NCBI RefSeq assembly: GCF_002849715.1
Contig: NZ_CP018863.1
Coordinates: 806,001 to 870,000, forward strand
Source of the DNA: Arthrobacter crystallopoietes
GTDB lineage: Bacteria; Actinomycetota; Actinomycetes; Actinomycetales; Micrococcaceae
Reading direction: 5' to 3'
Length of the DNA: 64,000 bases
Part shown: in pieces, positions 52,930-61,956 of the stretch
Layout: each line of letters starts with the position of its first letter
Position numbering within the stretch: position 1 is the first letter of the stretch
Notes under the pieces: generated by a model
The model's database searches: none
The model's input: only the letters and a program-made list of their open reading frames with translations
Told to the model about the DNA's origin: nothing
Made by a program: the position numbers and the translations under genes

Positions 52930-53933
52930 GCACGGCAACGCAAGCCCGCACTTCGCATACGGAAATTCCACGAACGACGGCGACAGCCGGCTCCACGGGG
53001 CAGGTGATCCTCAAGCGCGCGGCCGGCAGCCTGTTTGTCCTCTGGGCCGCGGTGACGCTGACGTTCTTTGTCCTGCGGCTGGTGCCCGGCGATCCGGTCA
53101 CCACCATCCTGGGCGGACACAGCGCCGCCCCCTCCGCCGCAACCGTGGCCGCGGTCGAGGCGCAGTACGGGCTGGACCAGCCGGTCCTCGTCCAGTATGT
53201 CAACTACCTGGCCGGGCTGGCCACCGGCGACTTCGGCACCTCGTACGTGTTCAAGGTTCCGGTGCTGGACATCCTCGGCCCGCAGATCCTGCCCACTTTC
53301 CAGATGGCCGGCCTGGCGTTGGTCTTCGCCTGGGCCATCGCGCTGGCGTTCACCCTGCTGACCGTGGGACGCGGCCGAGTGCTGGACGGGGTTGGCCGCG
53401 GCATCGAGGTCTTCTTCGCCGCGCTGCCGCCGTTCTGGGTGGGCATCATGCTGGCGGTGGTCTTCGCCGTCATCCTGGGCTGGTTCCCGGTGGCCGGCGA
53501 CGACGGCTTCAAGTCCCTGGTGCTCCCGGCCCTGGCGCTGGGCATTCCGCTGGCCGGCTTCATCGCTCAGGTCACCCGCTCCTCCTTCGAGGAGGCGCTG
53601 GCGCAGCCGTTTGTGCTTTCCGCCCGGGCCCGAGGCCTGTCCGACCTGGCCGTCCGCGTGGGCCATGCCCTGCGGCACGCCATCCTGCCCGGCCTGACGC
53701 TCTCCGCCTGGGCGGTCGGCTCGCTGGTCAGCTCGGCCGTGGTCGCGGAGATCATCTTCGCCCGCCCCGGCCTGGGCCGCTCCCTGGTGGACGCCATCAT
53801 CAACCGGGACCTGCCCATCACCCTGGCCGTGGTGTTCATCATCGCCGCGGTCTACATCCTCGTGAACCTGGTGGTCGACGTGCTGTACCGCGTGATCGAT
53901 CCCCGCACCAATGACAAGGGGGCCGGCGCATGA
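52926..53933 (+). CDS. ABC importer permease (DppB type)
   Basis: 335 residues. Six membrane segments; the first follows a polar tail (SLFVLWAAVTLTFFVLRL, LVPGDPVTTILGG). The binding-protein permease motif is ARARGLSDLAVRVGHALRHAILPG. It overlaps the lipoprotein gene by four bases. Confidence 0.92.
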   Translation: MSTATQARTSHTEIPRTTATAGSTGQVILKRAAGSLFVLWAAVTLTFFVLRLVPGDPVTTILGGHSAAPSAATVAAVEAQYGLDQPVLVQYVNYLAGLATGDFGTSYVFKVPVLDILGPQILPTFQMAGLALVFAWAIALAFTLLTVGRGRVLDGVGRGIEVFFAALPPFWVGIMLAVVFAVILGWFPVAGDDGFKSLVLPALALGIPLAGFIAQVTRSSFEEALAQPFVLSARARGLSDLAVRVGHALRHAILPGLTLSAWAVGSLVSSAVVAEIIFARPGLGRSLVDAIINRDLPITLAVVFIIAAVYILVNLVVDVLYRVIDPRTNDKGAGA

Positions 53934-54850
53934 GCGTGGCACATGAACCCACCACCCGGACGCCGCTGCCCGGAGGCGGCCAGCCCGACGGCGGCCGCGG
54001 CCGGACCCGCACCACCGGCGCGCTCGCCGCAGCACTGCGCGGCCTCCGCGGTACCCCGATCGGCGTGTGGATCGCTGCGGCGGTCCTGGCTTTCCTGGTG
54101 CTGGCCGCCGTCGTTCCTTCGCTGTTGACGGTCAAGAATCCCTACATCATCGACCCGGCCGGCGCCTTCACCGCCCCAAACGCGGAGCATCTCTTCGGCA
54201 CCGACCAGAACGGGCGCGACGTCTTCTCGCGGGTCATCGCCGGCACCGGGCAGTCGCTGCTGCTGGGGCTGGCCGCCACTGCCATCGGGCTCGTGCTCGG
54301 CGGGCTGCTCGGCATCACCGCCGGCGTCTCCGGCAAGTGGCTGGACTCGGCGATCTGCCGCTTTGTGGAGATCCTCTTCGCCTTCCCCGGCCTGCTGCTC
54401 GCGCTGATCGTCATCGCGGTTTCGGGCACCGGCGTGGTCACCGCCGCGATCGCCGTCGGCGTGGGCACGGCCCCGGGTTACGCCCGGATGCTCCGCACGC
54501 AGACGCTGCAGGTCATCGCCGCGCCCTACGTGGAGACCGCGCGCTCGCTCGGCCGCTCCCGCCGGCACATCCTGTGGCACACCATCGTTCCCAACGTGAT
54601 CCGGCCGCTGTTTGTGCTCGCCACCCTCGGCGTGGGCCAGGCGATCGTCTGGGCTTCCTCGCTCAGCTTCCTCGGCCTGGGCGCGCAGCCGCCAGCGGCC
54701 GAGTGGGGCGCGATGCTGGCGGACGGCCGCAACTACATCCAGATCGCCTGGTGGATCGCCGCCTTCCCCGGCATCTTCATCACCCTCGCCGCGCTGACCA
54801 CCACCGTGGTGGGGCGTCACCTGCAGCAGCGGCTCGAAGCAGAGGTTTAG
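53930..54850 (+). CDS. ABC importer permease (DppC type)
   Basis: 306 residues with a proline/glycine-rich N-terminal tail. LFGTDQNGRDVFSRVIAGTG and the ETARSLGRSRRHILWHTIVPN loop are DppC hallmarks. It pairs with the DppB-type subunit, which it overlaps by four bases. Confidence 0.93.
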   Translation: MSVAHEPTTRTPLPGGGQPDGGRGRTRTTGALAAALRGLRGTPIGVWIAAAVLAFLVLAAVVPSLLTVKNPYIIDPAGAFTAPNAEHLFGTDQNGRDVFSRVIAGTGQSLLLGLAATAIGLVLGGLLGITAGVSGKWLDSAICRFVEILFAFPGLLLALIVIAVSGTGVVTAAIAVGVGTAPGYARMLRTQTLQVIAAPYVETARSLGRSRRHILWHTIVPNVIRPLFVLATLGVGQAIVWASSLSFLGLGAQPPAAEWGAMLADGRNYIQIAWWIAAFPGIFITLAALTTTVVGRHLQQRLEAEV

Positions 54851-54853
54851 GAC

Positions 54854-56635
54854 ATGACTGATTACCGCACAAACAACGACGACGGCGGGGGTTCGGCTTC
54901 CGCTGCGCCCGCCGGTTCCGCAGGTGGCACCTCCGCTGCCGCAGCCGGCGCCAACTCCCTGCTCAACATCGAAGGGCTGAACGTCTCGTTCGCCACGCCG
55001 CGGGGAACGGTGGACGTGGTCAAAGACGTCTCGCTGGCGCTGGCACCGGGCAAAGCCTTGGCGCTGGTGGGCGAATCCGGCTCCGGCAAGACGGTCACCG
55101 CCCGCACCCTGGTGGGACTGAACGCGGCGAACGCCAAGGTCACCGCCGGACGGCTGGACGTGCTGGGCAGGAACGCATTGAAACTGTCCGAGCGGCAGTG
55201 GCGCGGGCTGCGCGGCAAGGACATCGGCTACGTGCTGCAGGACGCCCTGGTCTCACTCGATCCGCTACGCACCGTAGGTCAGGAAATCGACGAGGCGCTG
55301 CGTGCGCATGGTGTCCGGGGCAAGGCTGCCCGGCTGGAGCGGGTGCACCAGGCGCTGCGCGACGCCGGCATTCCGGATCCGGAAGTGCGCGTCAAGCAGC
55401 GTTCCGGCGAACTCTCCGGCGGGCTGCGCCAGCGGGCGCTGATCGCCCAGGCCACCGTGCTCAATCCGCAGCTAGTGATCGCCGACGAGCCGACCACCGC
55501 GCTGGACGCCACGGTGCAGGCACAGATCCTGGAGCTGCTGGCTGGGCTGAAAGAACAGGGCCGCGGGCTGGTTTTCATCTCGCATGACCTGGCCGTGGTC
55601 TCCCATCTGGCAGACGAGATCGCCGTGATGCAGGGCGGGCGGATCGTCGAATCCGGCCGCGCCGCCGAAGTGCTGTCCAACCCGCGGCACGAATACACCC
55701 GGGCCCTGATCGACGCGATCCCTTCCGGCAGGGCCAAGGGCAGCAGGCTCTCCGCCGTCGTTCCCGTCTCCGGTGCAGCCCTTTCCGGCGGCGCCGACCG
55801 GACCACGGAGTTCTCCGAAACGGCGCCCGCCATCGTGGCCCGGGACCTGGTGAAGTCCTACCCCGGCCCGGGCGGAACCCGCCGTACCGTCGTGGACGGC
55901 GTGTCCTTCACGCTGGAACGCGGCAAAACCTTGGGCATCGTGGGCGAATCCGGCTCCGGCAAGTCCACCACCGCGCGGATTGCCCTGGGGCTTACCCAGC
56001 CGGACGCCGGCAGTGTCACCCTCGGCGGGTTCGCTTGGTCCGGTACCGGCGCGGACCAGGTCTCCGAGGAACAACGACGCCGGCACCGCCCGGACATCCA
56101 GCTGGTCAACCAGGATCCGCTGAGCTCCTTCGACCCCCGCTTCAGCGTGGGCCGGGTCATCATCGACGCGCTGGAGGCCGGTTCCATCGGCACGGCCGGC
56201 GACCGCACCGAGCGGGCGGTGACGCTGCTCGACCAGGTGGGGCTGCCGCCGTCGTTATTCAACCGGCGCCCGCTCACGCTGTCCGGCGGGCAGCGCCAGC
56301 GCGTGGCCATCGCCCGGGCGCTCGCGCTGCAGCCGCGCGTGCTGCTGCTCGACGAGCCGGTCTCCGCCCTGGACGTCTCCATCCAGGCGCAGGTGCTGGA
56401 CCTGCTGGCGGACCTGCAGTCACAGCTCGGCCTGAGCTACCTGTTCATCAGCCACGACCTCGGCGTGATCCACCACGTGAGCGACGACGTCCTTGTCATG
56501 AAGGACGGCAGGGTGGTCGAAGCAGGCACCGCCGAGGCCATTTTCACGAACCCGCAGACCGACTACACCCGGCAGCTGCTGGCCGCCGTGCCGGAACTGC
56601 CCGCCCGCGAACTCGCCGCCAAGGAGGCATCATGA
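54854..56635 (+). CDS. ABC importer ATPase, fused DppD-DppF
   Basis: 593 residues. Two complete ATPase halves: Walker A GESGSGKT near residue 75 and again near 375, signatures LSGGLRQRALIAQA and LSGGQRQRVAIARALA, with Walker B LVIADEPTTALD and LLLDEPVSALD. The first about 34 residues are a low-complexity leader of Gly, Ala and Ser opened by TNNDDGGG, encoded by a copy of the ACGACGGCGG word. One polypeptide thus replaces the usual two ATPases. Confidence 0.95.
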   Translation: MTDYRTNNDDGGGSASAAPAGSAGGTSAAAAGANSLLNIEGLNVSFATPRGTVDVVKDVSLALAPGKALALVGESGSGKTVTARTLVGLNAANAKVTAGRLDVLGRNALKLSERQWRGLRGKDIGYVLQDALVSLDPLRTVGQEIDEALRAHGVRGKAARLERVHQALRDAGIPDPEVRVKQRSGELSGGLRQRALIAQATVLNPQLVIADEPTTALDATVQAQILELLAGLKEQGRGLVFISHDLAVVSHLADEIAVMQGGRIVESGRAAEVLSNPRHEYTRALIDAIPSGRAKGSRLSAVVPVSGAALSGGADRTTEFSETAPAIVARDLVKSYPGPGGTRRTVVDGVSFTLERGKTLGIVGESGSGKSTTARIALGLTQPDAGSVTLGGFAWSGTGADQVSEEQRRRHRPDIQLVNQDPLSSFDPRFSVGRVIIDALEAGSIGTAGDRTERAVTLLDQVGLPPSLFNRRPLTLSGGQRQRVAIARALALQPRVLLLDEPVSALDVSIQAQVLDLLADLQSQLGLSYLFISHDLGVIHHVSDDVLVMKDGRVVEAGTAEAIFTNPQTDYTRQLLAAVPELPARELAAKEAS

Positions 56636-58026
56636 GCAAAGAGATCCACTTCAATGGTTTCGAGATGAACACCGTCAGCCACATCAACCATGGGCTGTGG
56701 GTGCATCCGGACAACCGCCGGCATGAGTACACGGACATCGAGTACTGGACGGAGACCGCGCAGCTGCTGGAACGCGGCCTGTTCGACGCCATCTTCCTGG
56801 CCGACGTGGTCGGGACCTATGACGTGTACCGCGGGAGCCGCGGTCCCGCCGTCGAACGTGGACTGCAGGTGCCCAACAATGATCCGTACCTGCTGGTTCC
56901 GGCGATGGCTGCCGTGACCCGGAACCTCGGCTTCGCCGTCACGTTCTCCACCACCTACGAGCCGCCGTTCGGCAACGCCCGGCGGCTGAGCACGCTGGAC
57001 CACCTGACCAAGGGGCGGGTGGCGTGGAACGTGGTCACCGGCTACCTGCCGGACGCGGCGCGCAACTTCGGTCTGCCCGCGCACATCAAGCACGATGACC
57101 GGTACGACATCGCGGAAGAATACCTCGACGTTTCCTACAAGCTGTGGGAGGGCTCGTGGGACGACGGCGCCGTGGTCCGCGACCGGGAGCGGCGGGTCTA
57201 CACCGAGACCGACGGCGTACACGAGATCGGCCACGCCGGCCGGTTCTTCACCGTGGACGGACCGCACCTGTCCGAACCCTCGCTGCAGCGCACGCCGGTG
57301 ATCTACCAGGCCGGTTCCTCCGAGCGCGGCAAGGACTTCGCCGCCCGGCACGCCGAAGCCGTCTTCGTCAGCTCCCGGACCGTGCAGCGGGTGGCCGCGG
57401 ACGTGCGGGACCTGCGCGAGCGGGCCGAGGCCGCCGGACGCGGACGCGACGCGGTCAAGGCGCTGGCCTCGCTGAACATCGTGCTCGGCGAGACCGAGGC
57501 CGAGGTGGCGCGCAAGGTCGAAGAGGTGGTGCGGCTGCGCGATGTCGAGGGGCATTTGGTGCACTTCGGCGGCTCCTCCGGGATCGACGTCGCCTCGCTG
57601 GAGACGGATGAGTACCTGCAGTATGTGGGCCGTGACCATGCGCAGTCCATGGAGGCCGAGTTCGCCACCGGCGCGGGCCGCAAGCGCGCGCACGAATTGA
57701 TCGACGCGCTCGCCGACCCGCGCAACGACGAGTTCTTCATCGCCGGTACTCCGGAGCAGGTGGCGGACCGGATCGAGGAGATCGTGGACGCCACGGACGT
57801 GGACGGGTTCAACATTGTGCAGTTCCTCTCCCCCGGAACGTTCACCGACGTCGTCGAACTCCTGGTTCCGGAACTGCAGAAGCGCGGCCGTTACCGGACC
57901 GCGTACTCGGAGTCGGAGCGCACGCTGCGCGAACGGCTGTTCCCGGGCAATGGCCCGCTGCTGCCCGCCACCCATCCCGGCGCCGCCTACCGCGGCGCGT
58001 TCCGCCGCGAGGAGATCACTGTATGA
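56632..58026 (+). CDS. NtaA/SnaA/DszA family FMN-dependent monooxygenase
   Basis: 464 residues from the ATG at 56632, after AAGGAGG and overlapping the ATPase stop. MSKEIHFNGFEMNTVSHINHG, STLDHLTKGRVAWNVVTGYL and PVIYQAGSSERGKDFAARHA are signatures of the bacterial luciferase-like oxygenases that oxidise sulfones (DszA) or nitrilotriacetate. FMNH2 must come from an oxidoreductase encoded elsewhere. Position between an importer and a DszC-like enzyme argues for organosulfur. Confidence 0.93.
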   Translation: MSKEIHFNGFEMNTVSHINHGLWVHPDNRRHEYTDIEYWTETAQLLERGLFDAIFLADVVGTYDVYRGSRGPAVERGLQVPNNDPYLLVPAMAAVTRNLGFAVTFSTTYEPPFGNARRLSTLDHLTKGRVAWNVVTGYLPDAARNFGLPAHIKHDDRYDIAEEYLDVSYKLWEGSWDDGAVVRDRERRVYTETDGVHEIGHAGRFFTVDGPHLSEPSLQRTPVIYQAGSSERGKDFAARHAEAVFVSSRTVQRVAADVRDLRERAEAAGRGRDAVKALASLNIVLGETEAEVARKVEEVVRLRDVEGHLVHFGGSSGIDVASLETDEYLQYVGRDHAQSMEAEFATGAGRKRAHELIDALADPRNDEFFIAGTPEQVADRIEEIVDATDVDGFNIVQFLSPGTFTDVVELLVPELQKRGRYRTAYSESERTLRERLFPGNGPLLPATHPGAAYRGAFRREEITV

Positions 58027-59282
58027 GCATCGCCACCGCGCCTGCTGCTGCCCCCACCTATGCCGAGCTGGCGGCCAAGTACCGGCCGCTCTTCAAGTCC
58101 ATCGCGGCCGGGGCCGCCGGGCGGGAAACGGACCGGGGGCTGCTGCACGAGCAGATCGGCGAACTGGCGGCGGCCGGGTTCGGCGCCGTCAGGGTGCCGC
58201 GGGAGTTCGGCGGCGACGGGGCCACGGCGGTGCAGTTCTTCCGGCTGCTGATCGAGCTGGCCGCGGCGGAGTCCAACCTCGCCCAGGCCCTGCGCTCGCA
58301 CATCGCCTTTGTGGAGGGCCGGCTGTACGCGAACGACGCCGGGTGGTTGCGTCGGGTGGGCGAAGGCCAGATCCTGGGCAACGCGTGGACCGAAACCGGC
58401 CCGGTAGCTGTGGGCGGGGTGGGCACCACCATCGAGCCGGACGGCGAGAACTTCCGTGTCAACGGCACCAAGTACTACACCACCGGGAGCCTCTACGCGG
58501 ACTGGATCCAGACCGGTGCCCGGACCGCGGACGGCCGCGACATCATCGCCCTGGTCCGTGCGGATGCGCCCGGCGTCACGATCCACGACGACTGGGACGG
58601 TTTTGGCCAGCGCCTGACGGCCTCCGGAACCACCGTTTTCGACAACGTTGCCGTCCCCGCCTCGGACATCCTGGTGGAAACAGAGCAGGCGCCGTACGCC
58701 ACCGGTGTCTACCAGCTCATCCACGTCGCCACCCTGGCCGGCATCACCCAGCGCGTGGTCCGCGACGTTTCCGAAGCGGTCCGCGAGCGCACCCGCGTGT
58801 TCAGCCACGGCAACGGCGTCCGGCCCAGCGAGGACATCCAGATCCAGCAGATCGTCGGCGAGATTTCGGCCCAGGCCTTCGCCGCAGAGGCTGCCACCCT
58901 TCGCGTGGCGGAGCTGCTGCAGGATGCCTTCGACCTCCGCCCCGCGAGTAAAGCAAGTAGAGGCACTGCGACCGGGAACCAGGACAGCTCAGCGACCAGC
59001 GGCGCGCGGCACCTCGCGTTCGAGGAAGCCGTCCTCCAAGTGGAGTTCGGCTCTTCCCAGGCCCAGATCGTGGTGACCGACCTTGCACAGCGCGCGTCGT
59101 CGTCGTTGTTTGATGCCTTGGGCGCATCCGCCACGAAGTCCGACCTGCAGCTGGACCGCCACTGGCGTAACGCCCGGGTCATCTCCTCCCACAACCCCGT
59201 GGTCTACAAGTCACGCGTGGTCGGTGACTGGAAGATCAACAGCTCGGTCCCGGAGTTCGTCTGGCGTTCCGGAACCGCCTGA
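58023..59282 (+). CDS. Acyl-CoA dehydrogenase-like flavin monooxygenase (DszC/SfnB type)
   Basis: 419 residues. AAAGFGAVRVPREFGGDGA, ILGNAWTETGPVAVGG and GTKYYTTGSLYADW show the acyl-CoA dehydrogenase fold; lack of the catalytic Glu cannot be excluded, but FMN-dependent desulfurisation enzymes of this fold are the closest style. A 30-residue Ser/Thr/Gly-rich insert (about 305-333) is lower in GC than its flanks. It overlaps the monooxygenase gene by four bases and ends the operon. Confidence 0.88.
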   Translation: MSIATAPAAAPTYAELAAKYRPLFKSIAAGAAGRETDRGLLHEQIGELAAAGFGAVRVPREFGGDGATAVQFFRLLIELAAAESNLAQALRSHIAFVEGRLYANDAGWLRRVGEGQILGNAWTETGPVAVGGVGTTIEPDGENFRVNGTKYYTTGSLYADWIQTGARTADGRDIIALVRADAPGVTIHDDWDGFGQRLTASGTTVFDNVAVPASDILVETEQAPYATGVYQLIHVATLAGITQRVVRDVSEAVRERTRVFSHGNGVRPSEDIQIQQIVGEISAQAFAAEAATLRVAELLQDAFDLRPASKASRGTATGNQDSSATSGARHLAFEEAVLQVEFGSSQAQIVVTDLAQRASSSLFDALGASATKSDLQLDRHWRNARVISSHNPVVYKSRVVGDWKINSSVPEFVWRSGTA

Positions 59283-59306
59283 CAACAACCAGAATCAGAA
59301 CAAGTT

Positions 59307-59352
59307 GGCGGGGGTGTCTGCCGGGCTAAAGAACCCGGCTGGCGCCCCCGCC
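59307..59352 (+). terminator. Terminator of the organosulfur operon
   Basis: GGCGGGGG and CCGGG on the left pair with CCCGG and CCCCCGCC on the right, with mismatches in between and a CTAAAGAA loop. It lies 25 bases after the stop and continues into CCGTCGTTGTTT. Confidence 0.6.
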
Positions 59353-59468
59353 GTCGTTGTTTCCAATGGTTTCGGGAATACCCGGGCAGGAACAATCCAG
59401 GCTGATTCTGCGCAGCTACTTGGCAAAAACTTGGGAACCAATTCCGCAACCGCCATTGCAGGTGTTTA

Positions 59469-59482
59469 CTAAGCATGCTTAG
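59469..59482. promoter_or_regulatory. 14-base palindrome before the envelope operon
   Basis: CTAAGCATGCTTAG is perfectly palindromic, about 100 bases before the YihY start. The 301-base gap holds only this and the terminator. It is a likely regulator site. Confidence 0.5.
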
Positions 59483-59583
59483 CATGAATTTACATCGTAA
59501 GGCGGGCGGGCGGAGGAAGCTCCGCAGCGTCCACAAGAACCCATCAACTGCCCTTACGTCAGTGCACACGACCGGAGGTACCA

Positions 59584-60687
59584 ATGTCCAGAAATGATGT
59601 GCCTTCCAGCGGCCTGACCACCACAGAAGACCAGAACAGTGCAGGCAAGAGCCACGAGGCTCCGGCTCCCGATCATTCGCGGAAGCCGGACAAGCCCAGT
59701 GACGTCCGGAATCCCAACTGGAAGTACATCCTGCGACGGACCGTTCGTGAATTTTCCAAGGACAAGTGCACCGACCTTGCCGCGGCTCTAACGTACTTCG
59801 GAGTGCTGTCGTTGTTCCCTGCGCTGCTGGCCATGGTCTCCCTGCTGGGCGTAATCGGGCAGGCCGAACAGACCACCCAAACACTGCTGCAGATCGTGGA
59901 AGGCGTCGCGAGCCCGGAAGTGGTCCAGACTCTGCGGCAGCCGATCCAGCAGTTGGCTAGCGCGCCGGCTGCAGGTTTTGCCCTGATTGCAGGCCTTGCC
60001 GGCGCACTCTGGTCCGCATCCGGTTATGTCGGTGCTTTCAGCCGGGCGATGAACCGGATTTATGAAGTTGAAGAGGGCCGGCCGTTCTACAAACTGCGCC
60101 CGGCCATGCTGGTCATCACGCTCATCATGCTGCTGCTGGCCGTTGTAATGGCTGTGCTGCTGGTCGTCTCCGGCCCCGTAGCCCAGGCGATCGGCGACGC
60201 CGTTGGGCTGGGCGAGACCGCCGTGACGGTATGGAACATCGCCAAGTGGCCGGTGCTGGTGATCTTCGCGATCCTCATTATCGCCGTCCTGTACTACGCG
60301 ACGCCGAACGTGAAGCAGCCCAAGTTCCGTTGGATGAGCGTCGGCGCCTTTATCGCCCTGCTCGTCCTGGCGCTCGCTTCCCTGGGCTTCTTCTTCTACG
60401 TGACCAACTTCGGCAACTACAACAAGACCTACGGTGCCATTGGCGGCATGATCGTGCTGTTGCTGTGGATCTGGATTGCCAACATTTCCTTGCTCTTCGG
60501 CGCGGAGTTCGACGCCGAGATGGAGCGCGGACGCCAGCTCCAGGGCGGCATCGAGGCCGAGGATACCATCCAGCTGCCGCCTCGGGATACCAAGGCGAGC
60601 GACAAGAAACTCGAGAAGGAGAGGGAGGACATCAACGACGGACGTGAGCTCAGAGAACGGCACGGTAGGAGTCCTGATCGGGACTGA
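59584..60687 (+). CDS. YihY/BrkB family inner membrane protein
   Basis: 367 residues after CCGGAGG. A polar head (residues 1-45) precedes KCTDLAAALTYFGVLSLFPALLAMVSLLG, the family signature, and five more membrane segments. A charged cytoplasmic tail follows (KLEKEREDINDGRELRE). The family was once called RNase BN in error; its function is unknown. First gene of a likely four-gene envelope operon. Confidence 0.92.
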   Translation: MSRNDVPSSGLTTTEDQNSAGKSHEAPAPDHSRKPDKPSDVRNPNWKYILRRTVREFSKDKCTDLAAALTYFGVLSLFPALLAMVSLLGVIGQAEQTTQTLLQIVEGVASPEVVQTLRQPIQQLASAPAAGFALIAGLAGALWSASGYVGAFSRAMNRIYEVEEGRPFYKLRPAMLVITLIMLLLAVVMAVLLVVSGPVAQAIGDAVGLGETAVTVWNIAKWPVLVIFAILIIAVLYYATPNVKQPKFRWMSVGAFIALLVLALASLGFFFYVTNFGNYNKTYGAIGGMIVLLLWIWIANISLLFGAEFDAEMERGRQLQGGIEAEDTIQLPPRDTKASDKKLEKEREDINDGRELRERHGRSPDRD

Positions 60688-60724
60688 CGGCAACTAGTTC
60701 GCATCCAGCATTGGAGTTCAAACT

Positions 60725-61507
60725 ATGACAACGCAGAACTGGCAGGAACCGGCGGCGCCCGGCACAGAGAATCTAGCGATTCAGAACAGCCAAACGGCCA
60801 CCGGCTACGCATCAACCGGCAGCTCATCCACAACGACGGCGGCCAAAGACGAAGGGAAGAACGTCGCCAAAGAGGGGGCCAGTGCCGGCAAACAGGTTGC
60901 AGGCACCGCAGTTGACGAGACCAAGGCCGTGGCCCAGGAGGCCGGCACGCATGCCAAGAACCTCGTACACGAACTGGGTTCGAATCTGAAAGACCAGGCA
61001 GGAACGCAGCAGCAGCGGGTCGCCGAGGGACTGCGGTCGCTGAGCGACGAATTGCGCTCCATGTCCCAGGCCTCGGAAAATTCCGGCACCGCGGCGAACC
61101 TGGTTGGCCAGGCAGCCCAAAGGACAAGCGATGTGGCCGGCTGGTTTGAAGCACGCGACCCCGGTTCGCTGCTGCAGGAAGTCAAGGGCTTTGCGCGTAA
61201 CCGGCCGGGCGCCTTTCTGGCAATCGCCGCTGGCGCAGGCTTGTTGGCAGGCCGGCTGACCCGCGGCATTACCGGGGCGCAATCGGACTCATCGTCCGGT
61301 CCGCGCACCGGTGCTCCGGTCCAAAGCCCGCGAAGCACGCCTGCTCCACCGGCAGCCGAACCTGCACGCGCGCCCGCAGACGGCGGCTTCGGCACGACGG
61401 CTCCGGTGACCGGAGATCCCTTCAGCGATCCTTGGGACAACGAGCCCACCCTTCGCCCCGGGACCCCGCCCGTCAGCACCGACCCCGAACGGAGGCATGC
61501 GCTCTAA
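60725..61507 (+). CDS. Envelope-stress-type helical protein
   Basis: 260 residues after a GGAG site. A long alanine/lysine-rich amphipathic helix (about 40-115, KQVAGTAVDETKAVAQEAGTH) resembles LEA/YtxH-type proteins. A single hydrophobic segment (ARNRPGAFLAIAAGAGLLAG) and a Pro/Ala-rich tail follow. No firm family. It ends one base into the holin-X gene. Confidence 0.75.
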   Translation: MTTQNWQEPAAPGTENLAIQNSQTATGYASTGSSSTTTAAKDEGKNVAKEGASAGKQVAGTAVDETKAVAQEAGTHAKNLVHELGSNLKDQAGTQQQRVAEGLRSLSDELRSMSQASENSGTAANLVGQAAQRTSDVAGWFEARDPGSLLQEVKGFARNRPGAFLAIAAGAGLLAGRLTRGITGAQSDSSSGPRTGAPVQSPRSTPAPPAAEPARAPADGGFGTTAPVTGDPFSDPWDNEPTLRPGTPPVSTDPERRHAL

Positions 61508-61956
61508 TGACACAATCGAACTCCGCCGGCTCGCACGCCTACGAGATTCCGCCCACGGAAGCCGAGATCAGGGCACAGAACTCGTCCCTGGGCGACATTC
61601 TGAGCGAAGTCAGCCGGGACGTTTCAACCCTCATGCGCCAGGAAGTCGAACTGGCCAAGGCGGAACTCAAGGAATCAGGCACCAAGGCAGGCAAGGGCGC
61701 AGGTATGTTTGCCGGCGCGGGCGTGGCAGGGCACCTTGTCCTGGTTTTCCTCTCCCTCGCACTGATGTATGCCCTTGGCACGTTGATCGGCCTTGGCTGG
61801 TCGGCGGTAATCGTCGCCGTAATCTGGGCGATTGTTGCGGCCGTTCTCGCCGCCAAGGGCAAGAAGGAAATGAAGACGGTTCGCGGCATGCCGCAGACCG
61901 CGGAAACCATCAAGGAAATTCCCCCGACGTTTAAACCAGGTGAGGAGACCCCATGA
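61507..61956 (+). CDS. Actinobacterial holin-X family protein
   Basis: 149 residues from the ATG at 61507 (TAATG overlap). SLGDILSEVSRDVSTLMRQEVELAKAELKE is the holin-X signature, and two membrane segments follow (AGVAGHLVLVFLSLALMYAL, LGWSAVIVAVIWAIVAAVLA). Despite the name, these chromosomal proteins are not known to lyse cells. Confidence 0.9.
   Translation: MTQSNSAGSHAYEIPPTEAEIRAQNSSLGDILSEVSRDVSTLMRQEVELAKAELKESGTKAGKGAGMFAGAGVAGHLVLVFLSLALMYALGTLIGLGWSAVIVAVIWAIVAAVLAAKGKKEMKTVRGMPQTAETIKEIPPTFKPGEETP

Noticed and set aside
54105..54114. Reading every ACGACGGCGG copy as a functional site
   Set aside because: Many copies in membrane-protein genes simply encode Ala-Ala-Val-Val with preferred codons, so only intergenic pairs and low-complexity inserts are treated as evidence.
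61507..61956. Holin-X as evidence of a prophage
   Set aside because: No phage gene nearby; the family is a common chromosomal actinobacterial protein.
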